Notes under the pieces: generated by a model
Databases searched by the model: none
What the model was told of the DNA's origin: nothing
The model's input: only the letters and a program-made list of their open reading frames with translations
From: Desulfobacteraceae bacterium
GTDB lineage: Bacteria; Desulfobacterota; Desulfobacteria; Desulfobacterales; Desulfobacteraceae
Assembly: GCA_024225635.1 (NCBI GenBank)
Contig: JAAEMK010000464.1
Location: forward strand, 21,785-85,784
Direction: 5' to 3'
Length of the DNA stretch: 64,000 bases
Position numbers and translations under genes: made by a program
In this document: positions 18,138-26,525 of the stretch, one piece after another
Layout of the letters: each line of letters starts with the position of its first letter
Numbering within the stretch: position 1 is the stretch's first letter

Positions 18138-19688
18138 ATGGCAGCCGACGATAACAGGGTCTTATTTGTAGAGGAACCGGAACCGGGGGAGGAAGAGATC
18201 TGTGCTTCCGCCGATCCCTGGAAAATTCTTGTGGCCGATGATGAACCGGAGATCCATGATATCACACGGATCGCCTTGAACAGTTATGTGTTTGAGGGGC
18301 GGGGGGTGAAGCTGCTCAGCGCGTATTCCGGGGAGGATGTCAAGCAGATCCTCTCCCGGGAGGATGATGTGGCCCTGGTGCTGCTCGATGTTGTCATGGA
18401 GCGGGAAGATACCGGTCTTACCCTGGTTCAGTATGTCCGGGAAAAGCTGGGCAACCAGATGATCCGCATCGTGCTCAGGACCGGCCAGCCCGGGAAGGTG
18501 CCGGAGAACGAGGTTATCACCCGGTACGACATCAACGACTACAAGGCAAAGACGGAGCTTACCGCCCAAAAGCTTTTTACCACTGTCACGGCTTCCCTGA
18601 GGGCCTACTCCAGCCTGAAGATCATCGAGAGAAACCGCCGGGGGCTTGAGCGTATCATCAAGTCCACGGCCACCATATTTGAACAAAGATCCCTGTCCCA
18701 GTTTGCAACGGGTGTACTTGAACAGCTTCAGGAAATTCTCAAGGGCGCCTCCGGAACCGTCCGTTGCGCCACCGGTGCCTATGCCGTATCCGGTGGCGGT
18801 GACACGTTCACGATCCTTGCCGCCACCGGCGACTGCGGCGGCAAGACCGGGTTGCCGGTTCAGCAGGCTTTTCCCCCGGAGGTGATGGCGCGCTTTGGGG
18901 AATTGTCCGCCAAGGGGGGCGAGGAATTTTTTGGAGACGAGTACCTCGGGGTGTTCCAGACAAAAGAGAGTTTCAGCTGCCTTCTCTACCTCAGCGGATG
19001 CAGTCTGCTTTCTTCCATGGAACGGAACCTGATCCGGGTGTATGCCTCCAACGTCGCCATCGGGTTTGACAACATCAGCCTTACCCGGGAGATCATCGAC
19101 ACCCAGAAGGAAGTGATCTACACCCTTGGTGAAATCGTTGAGACCCGGTCAAAGGAGACGGCGAACCATGTGACCCGGGTGGCGGAATTCTGTTATCTTC
19201 TTGCTAAAAAATACGGTATGGATGAGACCAGTGCCGAAAGGCTCAAGCTTGCGTCCCCCATGCATGACATCGGCAAGATCGGGACCCCCGAATCCATCCT
19301 TCACAAGCCCGGTAAGTTGACCCGGGAAGAGTTTGAAATTATCAAGACCCACGCAGATGCCGGGTATTATATCCTTAAAAATTCCAAGCGCCAGATCATG
19401 CAGACCGCAGCCATCGTTGCGTGGCAGCACCATGAAAAATGGGACGGAACCGGATATCCCCAGGGGCTTTCCAGGGAGGATATTCATATCTATGGCAGGA
19501 TTGCCGCCGTTGCCGACGTTTTTGACGCCCTGAGCCACGAGCGCTGCTATAAGGAAGCGTGGCCCATGGATAGGATCGTCGACCTGTTCAAGAGTGAGTC
19601 GGGAAAGCATTTTGATCCCGCCCTGGTGGAGATTTTTCTTGGGGAACAGGATCAATTTATCGTAATAAACAACCGGTTCCCGGAGTGA
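18138..19688 (+). CDS. Response regulator with DUF3369-like and HD-GYP domains
   Basis: 516 residues. Receiver domain at about 28-160 (LVADDEPEIHD, LLDVVME, VLRTGQPG, DINDYKAKTELT), a middle sensor-like region at about 165-320 of the DUF3369 type, and a C-terminal HD-GYP phosphodiesterase with HDIGKIGTPESILHKPG and HHEKWDGTGYPQG. HD-GYP domains break down cyclic-di-GMP, so the protein likely lowers that messenger when phosphorylated. Co-transcription with purB is possible. Candidate partner: the hybrid kinase at 14466. Confidence 0.93.
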   Translation: MAADDNRVLFVEEPEPGEEEICASADPWKILVADDEPEIHDITRIALNSYVFEGRGVKLLSAYSGEDVKQILSREDDVALVLLDVVMEREDTGLTLVQYVREKLGNQMIRIVLRTGQPGKVPENEVITRYDINDYKAKTELTAQKLFTTVTASLRAYSSLKIIERNRRGLERIIKSTATIFEQRSLSQFATGVLEQLQEILKGASGTVRCATGAYAVSGGGDTFTILAATGDCGGKTGLPVQQAFPPEVMARFGELSAKGGEEFFGDEYLGVFQTKESFSCLLYLSGCSLLSSMERNLIRVYASNVAIGFDNISLTREIIDTQKEVIYTLGEIVETRSKETANHVTRVAEFCYLLAKKYGMDETSAERLKLASPMHDIGKIGTPESILHKPGKLTREEFEIIKTHADAGYYILKNSKRQIMQTAAIVAWQHHEKWDGTGYPQGLSREDIHIYGRIAAVADVFDALSHERCYKEAWPMDRIVDLFKSESGKHFDPALVEIFLGEQDQFIVINNRFPE

Positions 19689-19693
19689 CGGAT

Positions 19694-19713
19694 AGACGCT
19701 GCTGTCAGCGTCT
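19694..19713. terminator. Perfect hairpin after the HD-GYP gene
   Basis: AGACGCTG and CAGCGTCT pair around a CTGT loop, six bases after the stop codon and facing the convergent gene at 19754. There is no T-run, so it may act mainly to stabilise the mRNA end. Confidence 0.45.
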
Positions 19714-19753
19714 CATCTTCCCGGTAAGCCCGTTGTCGTAGACCTTTCCGGCT

Positions 19754-20398
19754 TTACGTATCCTCCCGTTTGGAATCTTTGTCCTGCTGTTCCTGCTTGG
19801 CCTTCATGAAAATCTCGTCAATGTCTTCATCCTTTTCTTTTTCATAGGGAAAGAGGAGTTCAAACTCGGTTTTTTCAATGCCAAGTTCCAGGAAAAAGGG
19901 TCTGTGCCTTTCGGTTTCAAACGAGACCCGTCTGTATTGGGGGTCCTCTATCTGGGCATCGATGGAGATGGAGAGATCCTTGCTGACCACCAGCATCTTT
20001 GGCTGGTTCTGCTTGACGGTTACATGGAGTTCGTTTCTCAGATCGGTCTGGAAGTGGCCCATGGTCTGATTCATGAGCTCTCCAAGCACATTGGCCACAT
20101 CATCGGAGGTGTGGAGGATGGAGAGTTCGTCTTCCGGAATTCCCATATTGACCATGTATCTTCTGTAGATGTCAAGGGCGGCTTCCTTGGAGAAATTCAT
20201 TATCAGCAGCCCGGAAAGCCCGCCTTCAAAGATCGTGAAACAGCCGATGTCCGGCTTGAGACAGGTTTTGTTGATCTTTTGTACAAAGGGGGAGAAGAGG
20301 ATTTCCTGGTCTGAAGCTTTTTTAAGTACTTTTTGAACAGCTTTGCACAGGATCAAGAGAATCTCTTCCGTTGATTTGGTAGGGCTGTCGATAATCAT
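19754..20398 (-). CDS. DUF3334/CheX-like protein
   Basis: 214 residues, soluble. The stretch DVANVLGELMNQTMGHFQTDL resembles the Glu-x2-Asn helix of CheX/CheC/FliM phosphatase-type folds, preceded by a GGLSGLLIMNFS beta-strand pair. The C-terminus is highly charged. The length and pattern fit the DUF3334 family. Such proteins may act on phosphorylated receivers; being next to an HD-GYP receiver protein supports, but does not prove, a signalling link. Confidence 0.6.
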   Translation of the reverse strand: MIIDSPTKSTEEILLILCKAVQKVLKKASDQEILFSPFVQKINKTCLKPDIGCFTIFEGGLSGLLIMNFSKEAALDIYRRYMVNMGIPEDELSILHTSDDVANVLGELMNQTMGHFQTDLRNELHVTVKQNQPKMLVVSKDLSISIDAQIEDPQYRRVSFETERHRPFFLELGIEKTEFELLFPYEKEKDEDIDEIFMKAKQEQQDKDSKREDT

Positions 20399-20522
20399 GG
20401 CGGCTCCTTTTATTAATAGGGCTTTGTCTCATGTTTTTCTCACCGCTACAAGAATATAGGGCGGCCGTCAGGGTGTCAAGCTTCTTGAGCGCGAAATCAG
20501 CTTTTTATGGGCCCGTGGGTTA

Positions 20523-20816
20523 TTAAAGGGAGCTGTCGCAGGATTGAAAGGCTTTTGCGTACCAGGGGGCCGACCTGTACTCCAGGCTTTTGAGTCCTTT
20601 TGCTTCAAAACAGAGCCTGGCAAGCAGGAGGGTTTGGTAGTCCAGTTCGATATCGCACCATCCAAGGTATTTGAGCCGTTTGTTGGCCTGGCGGAGGGTC
20701 ATGCCGGGGTTTATCAGAAGGGCGTTGGCAAGGCTGCGGAAAAATCCGGGGATCAGCGATGTCTCAACACCATTCTTTTCTAGTCTTGAAATAAGTATCT
20801 TGTCAATACTTGTCAT
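20523..20816 (-). CDS. Conserved-looking small protein of unknown function
   Basis: 97 residues, mostly alpha-helical, with an AAGGGAG ribosome site before the ATG. Features are LIPGFFRSLANAL, an RLKYLGWCDIELDYQTLLLA block and a Trp/Tyr-containing end. I do not recognise the family. It lies alone between the CheX-like gene and the DUF2804 gene. Confidence 0.55.
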   Translation of the reverse strand: MTSIDKILISRLEKNGVETSLIPGFFRSLANALLINPGMTLRQANKRLKYLGWCDIELDYQTLLLARLCFEAKGLKSLEYRSAPWYAKAFQSCDSSL

Positions 20817-21108
20817 GGCATCTCCCTTTGTTTTATTTGTTGTTAATAACGATTACGAGCGGCAGAGGGTGGGTTAAAAATCACTTCTAAGTTCCCATGA
20901 GCTCACACACTATCGGTTTATGCTATTCAAGTCAAGTGCTATTAAGGGGGATCTGAAATTTTGTTGCAATGTAATAGATGGGGAATGGTGCATAAAAACA
21001 CGACAAAATTTTGCCGGGCCGTTTTTTTGCGATATCCTGAAAGCTTTGATTATCTCCGAAAAACGTCGAAACCCTCCCTGATGTGATTCGAGTGTCCTGA
21101 AACCTTTA
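20817..21108. other. Divergent gap between the small 97-aa gene and DUF2804 gene
   Basis: No gene seen. It contains the leader of the leftward small gene and, at its right end, the promoter for the DUF2804 gene. Confidence 0.5.
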
Positions 21109-21137
21109 TTGACTTGTTCCGGTTGTTTATGTATTTT
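21109..21137 (+). promoter_or_regulatory. Promoter for the DUF2804-AMMECR1 pair
   Basis: TTGACT (21109-21114), 17 bases, TATTTT (21132-21137), followed by a short leader and an AAGAAGGAG ribosome site before the ATG at 21166. Confidence 0.5.
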
Positions 21138-21165
21138 GAACTCTAACCCCCAAGAAGGAGACCCT

Positions 21166-22155
21166 ATGGAAAAAATAGTAAATCCTGACGGATCGATTCG
21201 CCTGGGCATCTTTGACACACCTGTTGACGAAATTAACGGCCTGGACCACCTTCTTCTGACCGCCTCCGGCAGAAAGGTGCCCGCTCTTCTGAAACGCTTG
21301 CTTTACAAGGGGTTCCATTTTATTGGAATCACATCCCCCGGGATCATGGCCGGTATCGCCGTGGTTGATCTCGGATACCTGGCCAACACCTTTGCCTATG
21401 TCTATCACAGGGAAGATAAATGGCTCGAGGAGACGAGTTCCATCTCCCTGCTGGGCCGCGGGGCGGGCATTGCCCCGTTTCCCGAACGTCCGGACTCCTT
21501 ATTCGAAAAAAACGGCATCCGGGTGAAGATGGATCACCAGGGGGTAAAGGCGTCGGCGGACGGGGTGAATTTTCAAGTCGAGATTCCCGATTACTCCGCT
21601 GTGCCGCCCTTGAGGATCTGTACAAGGGCCGGGTACAGGGGATGGACCTTTACGAGAAAGGCCGCTCCCGTGCCGGTATCGGGCACTATAGAAGCAAGGG
21701 GGGAGGCCTTTGAACTCAACCCGGACGATTCCTTTGCCATCTCGGACTGGACCGGGGGCTTTTTGCGGCACAAGACCTTCTGGAACTGGGCTGCCATTGC
21801 CTTTTGCCTGCCCGACGGCAGATCCCTTGGCCTCAACCTGTCTTGGGGGGTGAACGAGACCGGGTTCACGGAAAACGCCTTTTGGGTGGATTCCGTGATG
21901 ACCAAGGTTGATACGGTCAGTTTCTCCAAGGAGGATGCCGGTTCAACCTGGCATGTCAAATCCTATGACGGCCGGGTCGATCTGACGTTTGAGCCGGACA
22001 GCAGCAGGGGGGAGCATGTCAATGCCCTTGTGGTCGCAACCGCTTTTACCCAGTGCTTTGGCAGGTTCCATGGGCGTCTCAGGACCCGGGACGACGAAGT
22101 TATTTCCATTGATGGGGTCCCCGGCTGGACCGAGGACCATTTTGCAAGGTGGTAG
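21166..22155 (+). CDS. DUF2804 domain-containing protein
   Basis: 329 residues from the ATG at 21166 (ribosome site AAGAAGGAG). The body is beta-rich with many Trp/Phe residues (NWAAIAFCLPDGRSLGLNLSWG) and matches the pattern of DUF2804 proteins, which are related to lipocalin-like/hydroxyneurosporene-synthase-type folds. The biochemical role is not known to me. It overlaps no gene; the AMMECR1 gene starts six bases after the stop, so the pair is one unit. Confidence 0.75.
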   Translation: MEKIVNPDGSIRLGIFDTPVDEINGLDHLLLTASGRKVPALLKRLLYKGFHFIGITSPGIMAGIAVVDLGYLANTFAYVYHREDKWLEETSSISLLGRGAGIAPFPERPDSLFEKNGIRVKMDHQGVKASADGVNFQVEIPDYSAVPPLRICTRAGYRGWTFTRKAAPVPVSGTIEARGEAFELNPDDSFAISDWTGGFLRHKTFWNWAAIAFCLPDGRSLGLNLSWGVNETGFTENAFWVDSVMTKVDTVSFSKEDAGSTWHVKSYDGRVDLTFEPDSSRGEHVNALVVATAFTQCFGRFHGRLRTRDDEVISIDGVPGWTEDHFARW

Positions 22156-22160
22156 TTTTT

Positions 22161-22784
22161 ATGGATCAAATCAGAGAAAACGGTCGCGACAAGGAAAACA
22201 GCCGCGACTATTCAGAGGAAGAGGGTCGGTTGCTTGTCAGGCTTGCAAGGTTCACCATAGCCGAAAAGCTGGGCGTCCATTCGGATAAAGACGAAAGATC
22301 GGAGCTGAAAAAGCGGCTGAAGCAGGCTGTGTTCGCCCAAAAGCGGGGGGTGTTCGTCACCCTTCACCTCGAGGGGCCGCTCCGGGGGTGCATTGGAAGC
22401 CTTGAATCCGATGAGACGGTCAGGAGCGGGGTGGTTGAGAACGCCTTGAATGCCGCCTTCCGCGATCCCAGGTTTTCTCCCCTGACCCCGGAGGAGCTGG
22501 AGCGTGTGGATATCGAGGTCAGTGTGCTGTCAACGCCGGAACCCCTCGACCATGCCACGCCTGAGGAACTTATCTCAAAACTTGAGCCCGGCCGGGACGG
22601 GGTCATTATCTCCAAAGGGGCGGCCAAGGCCACGTTTTTGCCCCAGGTGTGGGACCAGCTGTCCAAGGCGTCCCTGTTCCTTTCCCAGCTCTGCCTTAAG
22701 GCCGGCCTTTCATCCGATGCGTGGAAAACCGAAGGGGTGGAGGTGATGACCTACCGGGTCCAGTGCTTCAGCGAAACAAGCTGA
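22161..22784 (+). CDS. amrA: AmmeMemoRadiSam system protein A (AMMECR1 domain)
   Basis: 207 residues. The AMMECR1 fold is marked by LRGCIGSLE at about residue 80, NAAFRDPRFSPLT and IEVSVLSTPE, and a C-terminal FLPQVWDQ block. In many anaerobes this domain is encoded with a Memo-like dioxygenase and a radical-SAM enzyme; neither is present here. The ATG at 22161 has AAGGTGG eight bases upstream, while a GTG at 22149 overlaps the previous gene. The function is unproven. Confidence 0.85.
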   Translation: MDQIRENGRDKENSRDYSEEEGRLLVRLARFTIAEKLGVHSDKDERSELKKRLKQAVFAQKRGVFVTLHLEGPLRGCIGSLESDETVRSGVVENALNAAFRDPRFSPLTPEELERVDIEVSVLSTPEPLDHATPEELISKLEPGRDGVIISKGAAKATFLPQVWDQLSKASLFLSQLCLKAGLSSDAWKTEGVEVMTYRVQCFSETS

Positions 22785-22852
22785 CCTGTCAGGGGTAATA
22801 GATAAACCGGAGGCTCGGCGCCCTTCCCGGGGCAGGGGAACGGCGCAGGGTC

Positions 22853-23320
22853 TTACTCTTTTTTCGTACTTTCATTGGCAAGGGTCCTGAGCACGTCCTC
22901 TTTTCCGATTACCCCCACAAGTTTTCCATTGCTGACCACAGGGAGGGTGTGGAAGTGCTTTTCAACCATGAGCGCCGCAACCTTGTTGATGGAGGTTTCC
23001 GGCTCAACGGTTACGGGATCGTGTATCATGGCCTGTTCAACGGTTGTTGCGGCAATTTTCTGAAATTCCTTTTCCAGCCGTTTGGATGAGGATAGGGGTA
23101 TGATGCCGTCCAGCAGGGTCAGGATCGGCGGAATGGAAACCTGTTTCTGCTGGAAAATCAGGTCGCTCTGGCATAAGATGCCCTTGAGATTACCGTCATC
23201 GTCGACCACGGGCACCCCGTTGATGTGGTTGTTGAGCAGAATGTCAACCGCCTTGGTGACTTCCCAATCCGCGCACACCGTGATTACATCCCGTGTCATG
23301 ATATCTTCCGCTTTGATCAT
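22853..23320 (-). CDS. Tandem CBS-domain protein
   Basis: 155 residues forming two CBS motifs: the first begins MTRDVITVCADWEVTKAVDILL, the second at about residue 95 begins MIHDPVTVEPETSINKVAALM. CBS pairs bind adenosyl nucleotides and usually act as energy sensors. A stand-alone pair like this often regulates a partner encoded elsewhere. It is the last gene of the long leftward operon, 100 bases after the permease gene. Confidence 0.88.
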   Translation of the reverse strand: MIKAEDIMTRDVITVCADWEVTKAVDILLNNHINGVPVVDDDGNLKGILCQSDLIFQQKQVSIPPILTLLDGIIPLSSSKRLEKEFQKIAATTVEQAMIHDPVTVEPETSINKVAALMVEKHFHTLPVVSNGKLVGVIGKEDVLRTLANESTKKE

Positions 23321-23420
23321 GGTCCCTCCTTTGGTTGAATAACGCTTGATGGACGGTCAAAACAGTAAGGCTATTACAACTATACCGGAACCCATGGAAA
23401 ATCACAAACAGGTTTTCTGC

Positions 23421-24518
23421 TCAATGGTTATCCTGGTGGTTGAGAAAGGTGTGGAACTCCAGGTCGTAAATATAGAGAAGCACCATGGTGATCCCGAATA
23501 TGAGCGGTCCGTAAAAGAGTCCGATCAGTCCGAAGTAGTCGAGCCCGCCGAGGATGGAGAAAAATATGAGCAGCGTGCTCATGTCCGCCGATCCTTTCAT
23601 GAACAGGGGGCGCACGATATTGTCGATCATTCCCACCACCACCACGGACCAGATGACGAGGAAGATGCCCGATTTGACCGCGCCGGAAAGAAAGAGAAAG
23701 CCGGCTGCGGGTACCCAGATGATGGCGGTTCCCACCAGGGGGATCAGGGAGGCGAAGGCCATCACGGTTCCCCAGAAAAAGCCGGGCAGTCCGCAGATGG
23801 TAAAGGCGATGCCGCCGGCAATCCCCTGGGCCCCGGATGTAACCAGGGTGCCGAGGAGAGCCGATTTGGCGACCGCCTCGATCTTTTCCACCAGGATCTT
23901 TTCATGGGCCGAGGACATGGGCATGAGGTGGAAAAGGTAGTCAAAGATCTTTTTCTGGTCCTTGACGACAAAGAAAAAGACAAAGAGCATGAGGAAAAAT
24001 TTACCCGTGACCGAGGAGATGTTGGCGATGAGATAGCCTCCCTGGTTCACGAGGAACTCCCCGGAAAAAGAAGACACCTTGAGCAGGACCGCCTTGAGGT
24101 CGATATCCTGGAACAGGTCGCCTGTGAGCTGTTTTTCCGCATATGTAATGATGTCGGCGACCATGGGGGCCTGGGTGAGCCGTTCCAGGTTACCGCTGTC
24201 GATCCAGTTGTTGATGGCGTTGAAGGACAGGATTCCCTGCCGGATCACCGCCGAGGAGATCAGGACAAAGGGCACCACGATCACCAGGGTGAGGAGGATG
24301 CAGGACAGAAAGGCGGCAATGTTGCTTTTTCCCCTCAGCCGTTTCTTGAGGCGCTGGTAGGCCGGGTTGGCCATGATGGATAAAAGAAAGGCCATGATCA
24401 CGGGATCCAGGTAGGGGGCAACCATCCTGTAGCAGAACATCAGAAACAGGGCCAGGATCATGAACAGGAAATAGTGGGAAATATTCAGACCTTCAGGGGT
24501 TTTTGTTTCACCTGTCAA
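23421..24518 (-). CDS. AI-2E family (PerM/TqsA-like) membrane transporter
   Basis: 365 residues with about seven to eight helices and the family block GTAIIWVPAAGFLFLSG, plus GLIGLFYGPLIFGI near the C-terminus. Members export small molecules or act in sodium/proton exchange; the substrate cannot be read from sequence. The start is TTG at 24518 overlapping the mqnB stop (TTGA), with AAGGAG seven bases upstream, so translation is coupled. Confidence 0.88.
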   Translation of the reverse strand: MTGETKTPEGLNISHYFLFMILALFLMFCYRMVAPYLDPVIMAFLLSIMANPAYQRLKKRLRGKSNIAAFLSCILLTLVIVVPFVLISSAVIRQGILSFNAINNWIDSGNLERLTQAPMVADIITYAEKQLTGDLFQDIDLKAVLLKVSSFSGEFLVNQGGYLIANISSVTGKFFLMLFVFFFVVKDQKKIFDYLFHLMPMSSAHEKILVEKIEAVAKSALLGTLVTSGAQGIAGGIAFTICGLPGFFWGTVMAFASLIPLVGTAIIWVPAAGFLFLSGAVKSGIFLVIWSVVVVGMIDNIVRPLFMKGSADMSTLLIFFSILGGLDYFGLIGLFYGPLIFGITMVLLYIYDLEFHTFLNHQDNH

Positions 24519-25258
24519 GGCATTCTCCTTTTTTCAAGAACTAGGGAGACGGCCCTGGATGCCCGCTTGGCTGCCAGGGGGATCTCCCATTGTGTTTTGT
24601 CCCGTTTGCCCACCCGGTTGGAGCCGGCCCTGATTTCCAGGAATTTGACCTTGTACAGGGCGGCGATCTGGGCCGATGCCGCTCCCTCCATGGCTTCCAT
24701 GCAGGGGGTATAGGCGCTGAAAAGCCTGTCCGCGGTGGCGTCGGTGGCCGTGATGGTTGAGACCGTGATAAACGGCCCCTTGATCACCCGGCAGGGCTCG
24801 TCTGCGAACCCGTTCCTGATGACGGCCAGGGCATGGTCTGCCAGGATCGGGTCAACAGGGAATCGGCCCATGCGTGTTCCGGGATCGGCTTCGATCAGGT
24901 CAAAGGGCAGGGGGGCTGGAAGGCCGAACGATTCGCCCCTGTCCAGTCCCGTGTGGATATAGTGTTCGGATTCGGCAACCCCGATGTCTCCGGGCCTGAG
25001 TCCCGCCTTGTCGAACACCCCGGCAATGCCGGTCTGGATAACAAGATCCGGCCTGAACCGCTCCATGGCCATTGTCAGGGCCTGGGCCGTGTTGACCATG
25101 CCGGGGCCTGTGATGACCACCGTGGCGCTCCGGCCTCCATGCTCAATCCCGATCACGGGCCTGCCGACGGTGGAGCGGGTTTCACGCTTCACCGTCGACT
25201 CCTCCAGGAGGGGAGCGATCTCCATCCGGGTCGCCGCAAGTATTATCGCTTCTCGCAT
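24515..25258 (-). CDS. mqnB: Futalosine hydrolase
   Basis: About 247 residues from the ATG at 25258; another ATG five codons upstream (25273) is possible. It is a nucleoside-phosphorylase-type fold with GPGMVNTAQAL, TGIAGVF and the substrate-binding MEAMEGAASAQIAA (Glu-Gly-Ala). MqnB removes the base from futalosine in the alternative menaquinone pathway used by many anaerobes. MTA/SAH nucleosidase is the main alternative; the MEG(A/M)A pattern and the C-terminal RVGKRDKTQW fit MqnB better. Confidence 0.8.
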   Translation of the reverse strand: MREAIILAATRMEIAPLLEESTVKRETRSTVGRPVIGIEHGGRSATVVITGPGMVNTAQALTMAMERFRPDLVIQTGIAGVFDKAGLRPGDIGVAESEHYIHTGLDRGESFGLPAPLPFDLIEADPGTRMGRFPVDPILADHALAVIRNGFADEPCRVIKGPFITVSTITATDATADRLFSAYTPCMEAMEGAASAQIAALYKVKFLEIRAGSNRVGKRDKTQWEIPLAAKRASRAVSLVLEKRRMP

Positions 25259-25333
25259 GGGAACAGATTCCATTTTATTGTAACAGGTCATCAGGTATTA
25301 ATTGCGAGTGCAAATATCCATACCATGGGCAAC

Positions 25334-25789
25334 TCATCCGATAATGTCCGCCAGCGCCCTCAGGGCAAGTCTGTACCCCCTGGAGCCGAGGCCCGAGATC
25401 TGGCCGGTCACCACGTCAGATACCATGGATTTGTGCCTGAACGCCTCCCGCTTGTATATGTTGGAGAGGTGGACCTCGATCATGGGGCAGGAGAGCATCA
25501 GGAGGGCGTCCTTGATGGCAACGCTCGTGTGGGTATAGGCGGCGGGGTTGATGATGATACCGTCCGTTTTCTCCTCAAAGGCCTTGTGTACGGCGTCCAC
25601 GATGGCGCCTTCATGGTTTGATTGAAAAACGGTGACATCGATCCCAAGGTCGCTTCCCAGCGATTTGAGATCCTGGTTGATCCGGTCCAGGGTCTCGGTG
25701 CCGTAGGTCTCGGGTTCACGGCGGCCCAGCATGTTGAGGTTGGGGCCGTGGATGACCAGGACGGTTGGTTTCCTCCTGATGTCTGTCAT
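25334..25789 (-). CDS. aroQ: 3-dehydroquinate dehydratase, type II
   Basis: 151 residues, the usual length. Shows VIHGPNLNMLGRREPETYG (with the catalytic Tyr), FQSNHEGAIVDAVH, NPAAYTHTSVAIKDAL and EVHLSNIYKRE, all hallmarks of the type II enzyme of the shikimate pathway. It follows rpe after one base. Confidence 0.97.
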   Translation of the reverse strand: MTDIRRKPTVLVIHGPNLNMLGRREPETYGTETLDRINQDLKSLGSDLGIDVTVFQSNHEGAIVDAVHKAFEEKTDGIIINPAAYTHTSVAIKDALLMLSCPMIEVHLSNIYKREAFRHKSMVSDVVTGQISGLGSRGYRLALRALADIIG

Positions 25790-25790
25790 G

Positions 25791-26447
25791 TTATTCCTCT
25801 ATCTTGTTTCTGAGCGCTGTGATGGTTTCTTTGTAGTCCGGGGTGTTGAAGATGGCGGAGCCCGCCACAAACGATTCCGTCCCGGCGTCCGCCACTTCCT
25901 TGATGGTGGAGAGGCCAATGCCGCCGTCCACCTGGATGATGGCGTTTGAGCCTGTCTCCTCGATCAGGCCGGAGAGCTGCTCGATCTTCTCAACGCTTGA
26001 TTCGATGAATTTCTGTCCGCCAAAGCCCGGGTTGACGCTCATGATCAGGACAAAATCGAGCTCCTCGATCACCCACTCAAGGCCGGTGAGGGAGGTTGCC
26101 GGGTTGACGGCGACCCCGGCCTGGATACCGGCCCCTTTGATGAGCTGGATCGTCCGGTGAAGGTGGGTGCAGGCCTCTGCATGGACGGAGATGAGGTCGG
26201 CCCCGGCCTTGATGAACTCGGGGATGAGATGGTCGGGCTTTTCGATCATGAGGTGGACGTCCAGGGGCAGGTCGGTGACCTTGTTGCAGGCGTCCACAAT
26301 GATGGGTCCGTAGCTGATGTTGGGCACGAACCGGCCGTCCATTACATCTATGTGAATCCAGTCGGCCCCGGCTTCCTCAACGGTTTTTATCTCCTGGCCA
26401 AGTTTGGTAAAGTCCGCCGAAAGTATGGAGGGTGCGATAATTGCCAT
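25791..26447 (-). CDS. rpe: Ribulose-phosphate 3-epimerase
   Basis: 218 residues, TIM barrel. Contains APSILSADFTKLGQEI at the N-terminus, HIDVMDGRFVPNIS (metal ligands His and Asp), DVHLMIEKPDHL, SVNPGFGGQKFI and VDGGIGLSTI. It interconverts ribulose- and xylulose-5-phosphate. Between rsmB and aroQ in the leftward operon. Confidence 0.97.
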   Translation of the reverse strand: MAIIAPSILSADFTKLGQEIKTVEEAGADWIHIDVMDGRFVPNISYGPIIVDACNKVTDLPLDVHLMIEKPDHLIPEFIKAGADLISVHAEACTHLHRTIQLIKGAGIQAGVAVNPATSLTGLEWVIEELDFVLIMSVNPGFGGQKFIESSVEKIEQLSGLIEETGSNAIIQVDGGIGLSTIKEVADAGTESFVAGSAIFNTPDYKETITALRNKIEE

Positions 26448-26525
26448 GGTAAATCTCCTGATATCTATTTTTTTCTTATTGTTGTTGTTGTGTTTAGGGA
26501 CAGGCCTTTTACAAAGTCCGGCCCG

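Noticed and set aside
23346-24383. 345-codon frame antisense to the AI-2E-type permease.
   Set aside because: Composition (His/Asp/Gly/Glu-rich) is typical of a shadow of a membrane protein gene.
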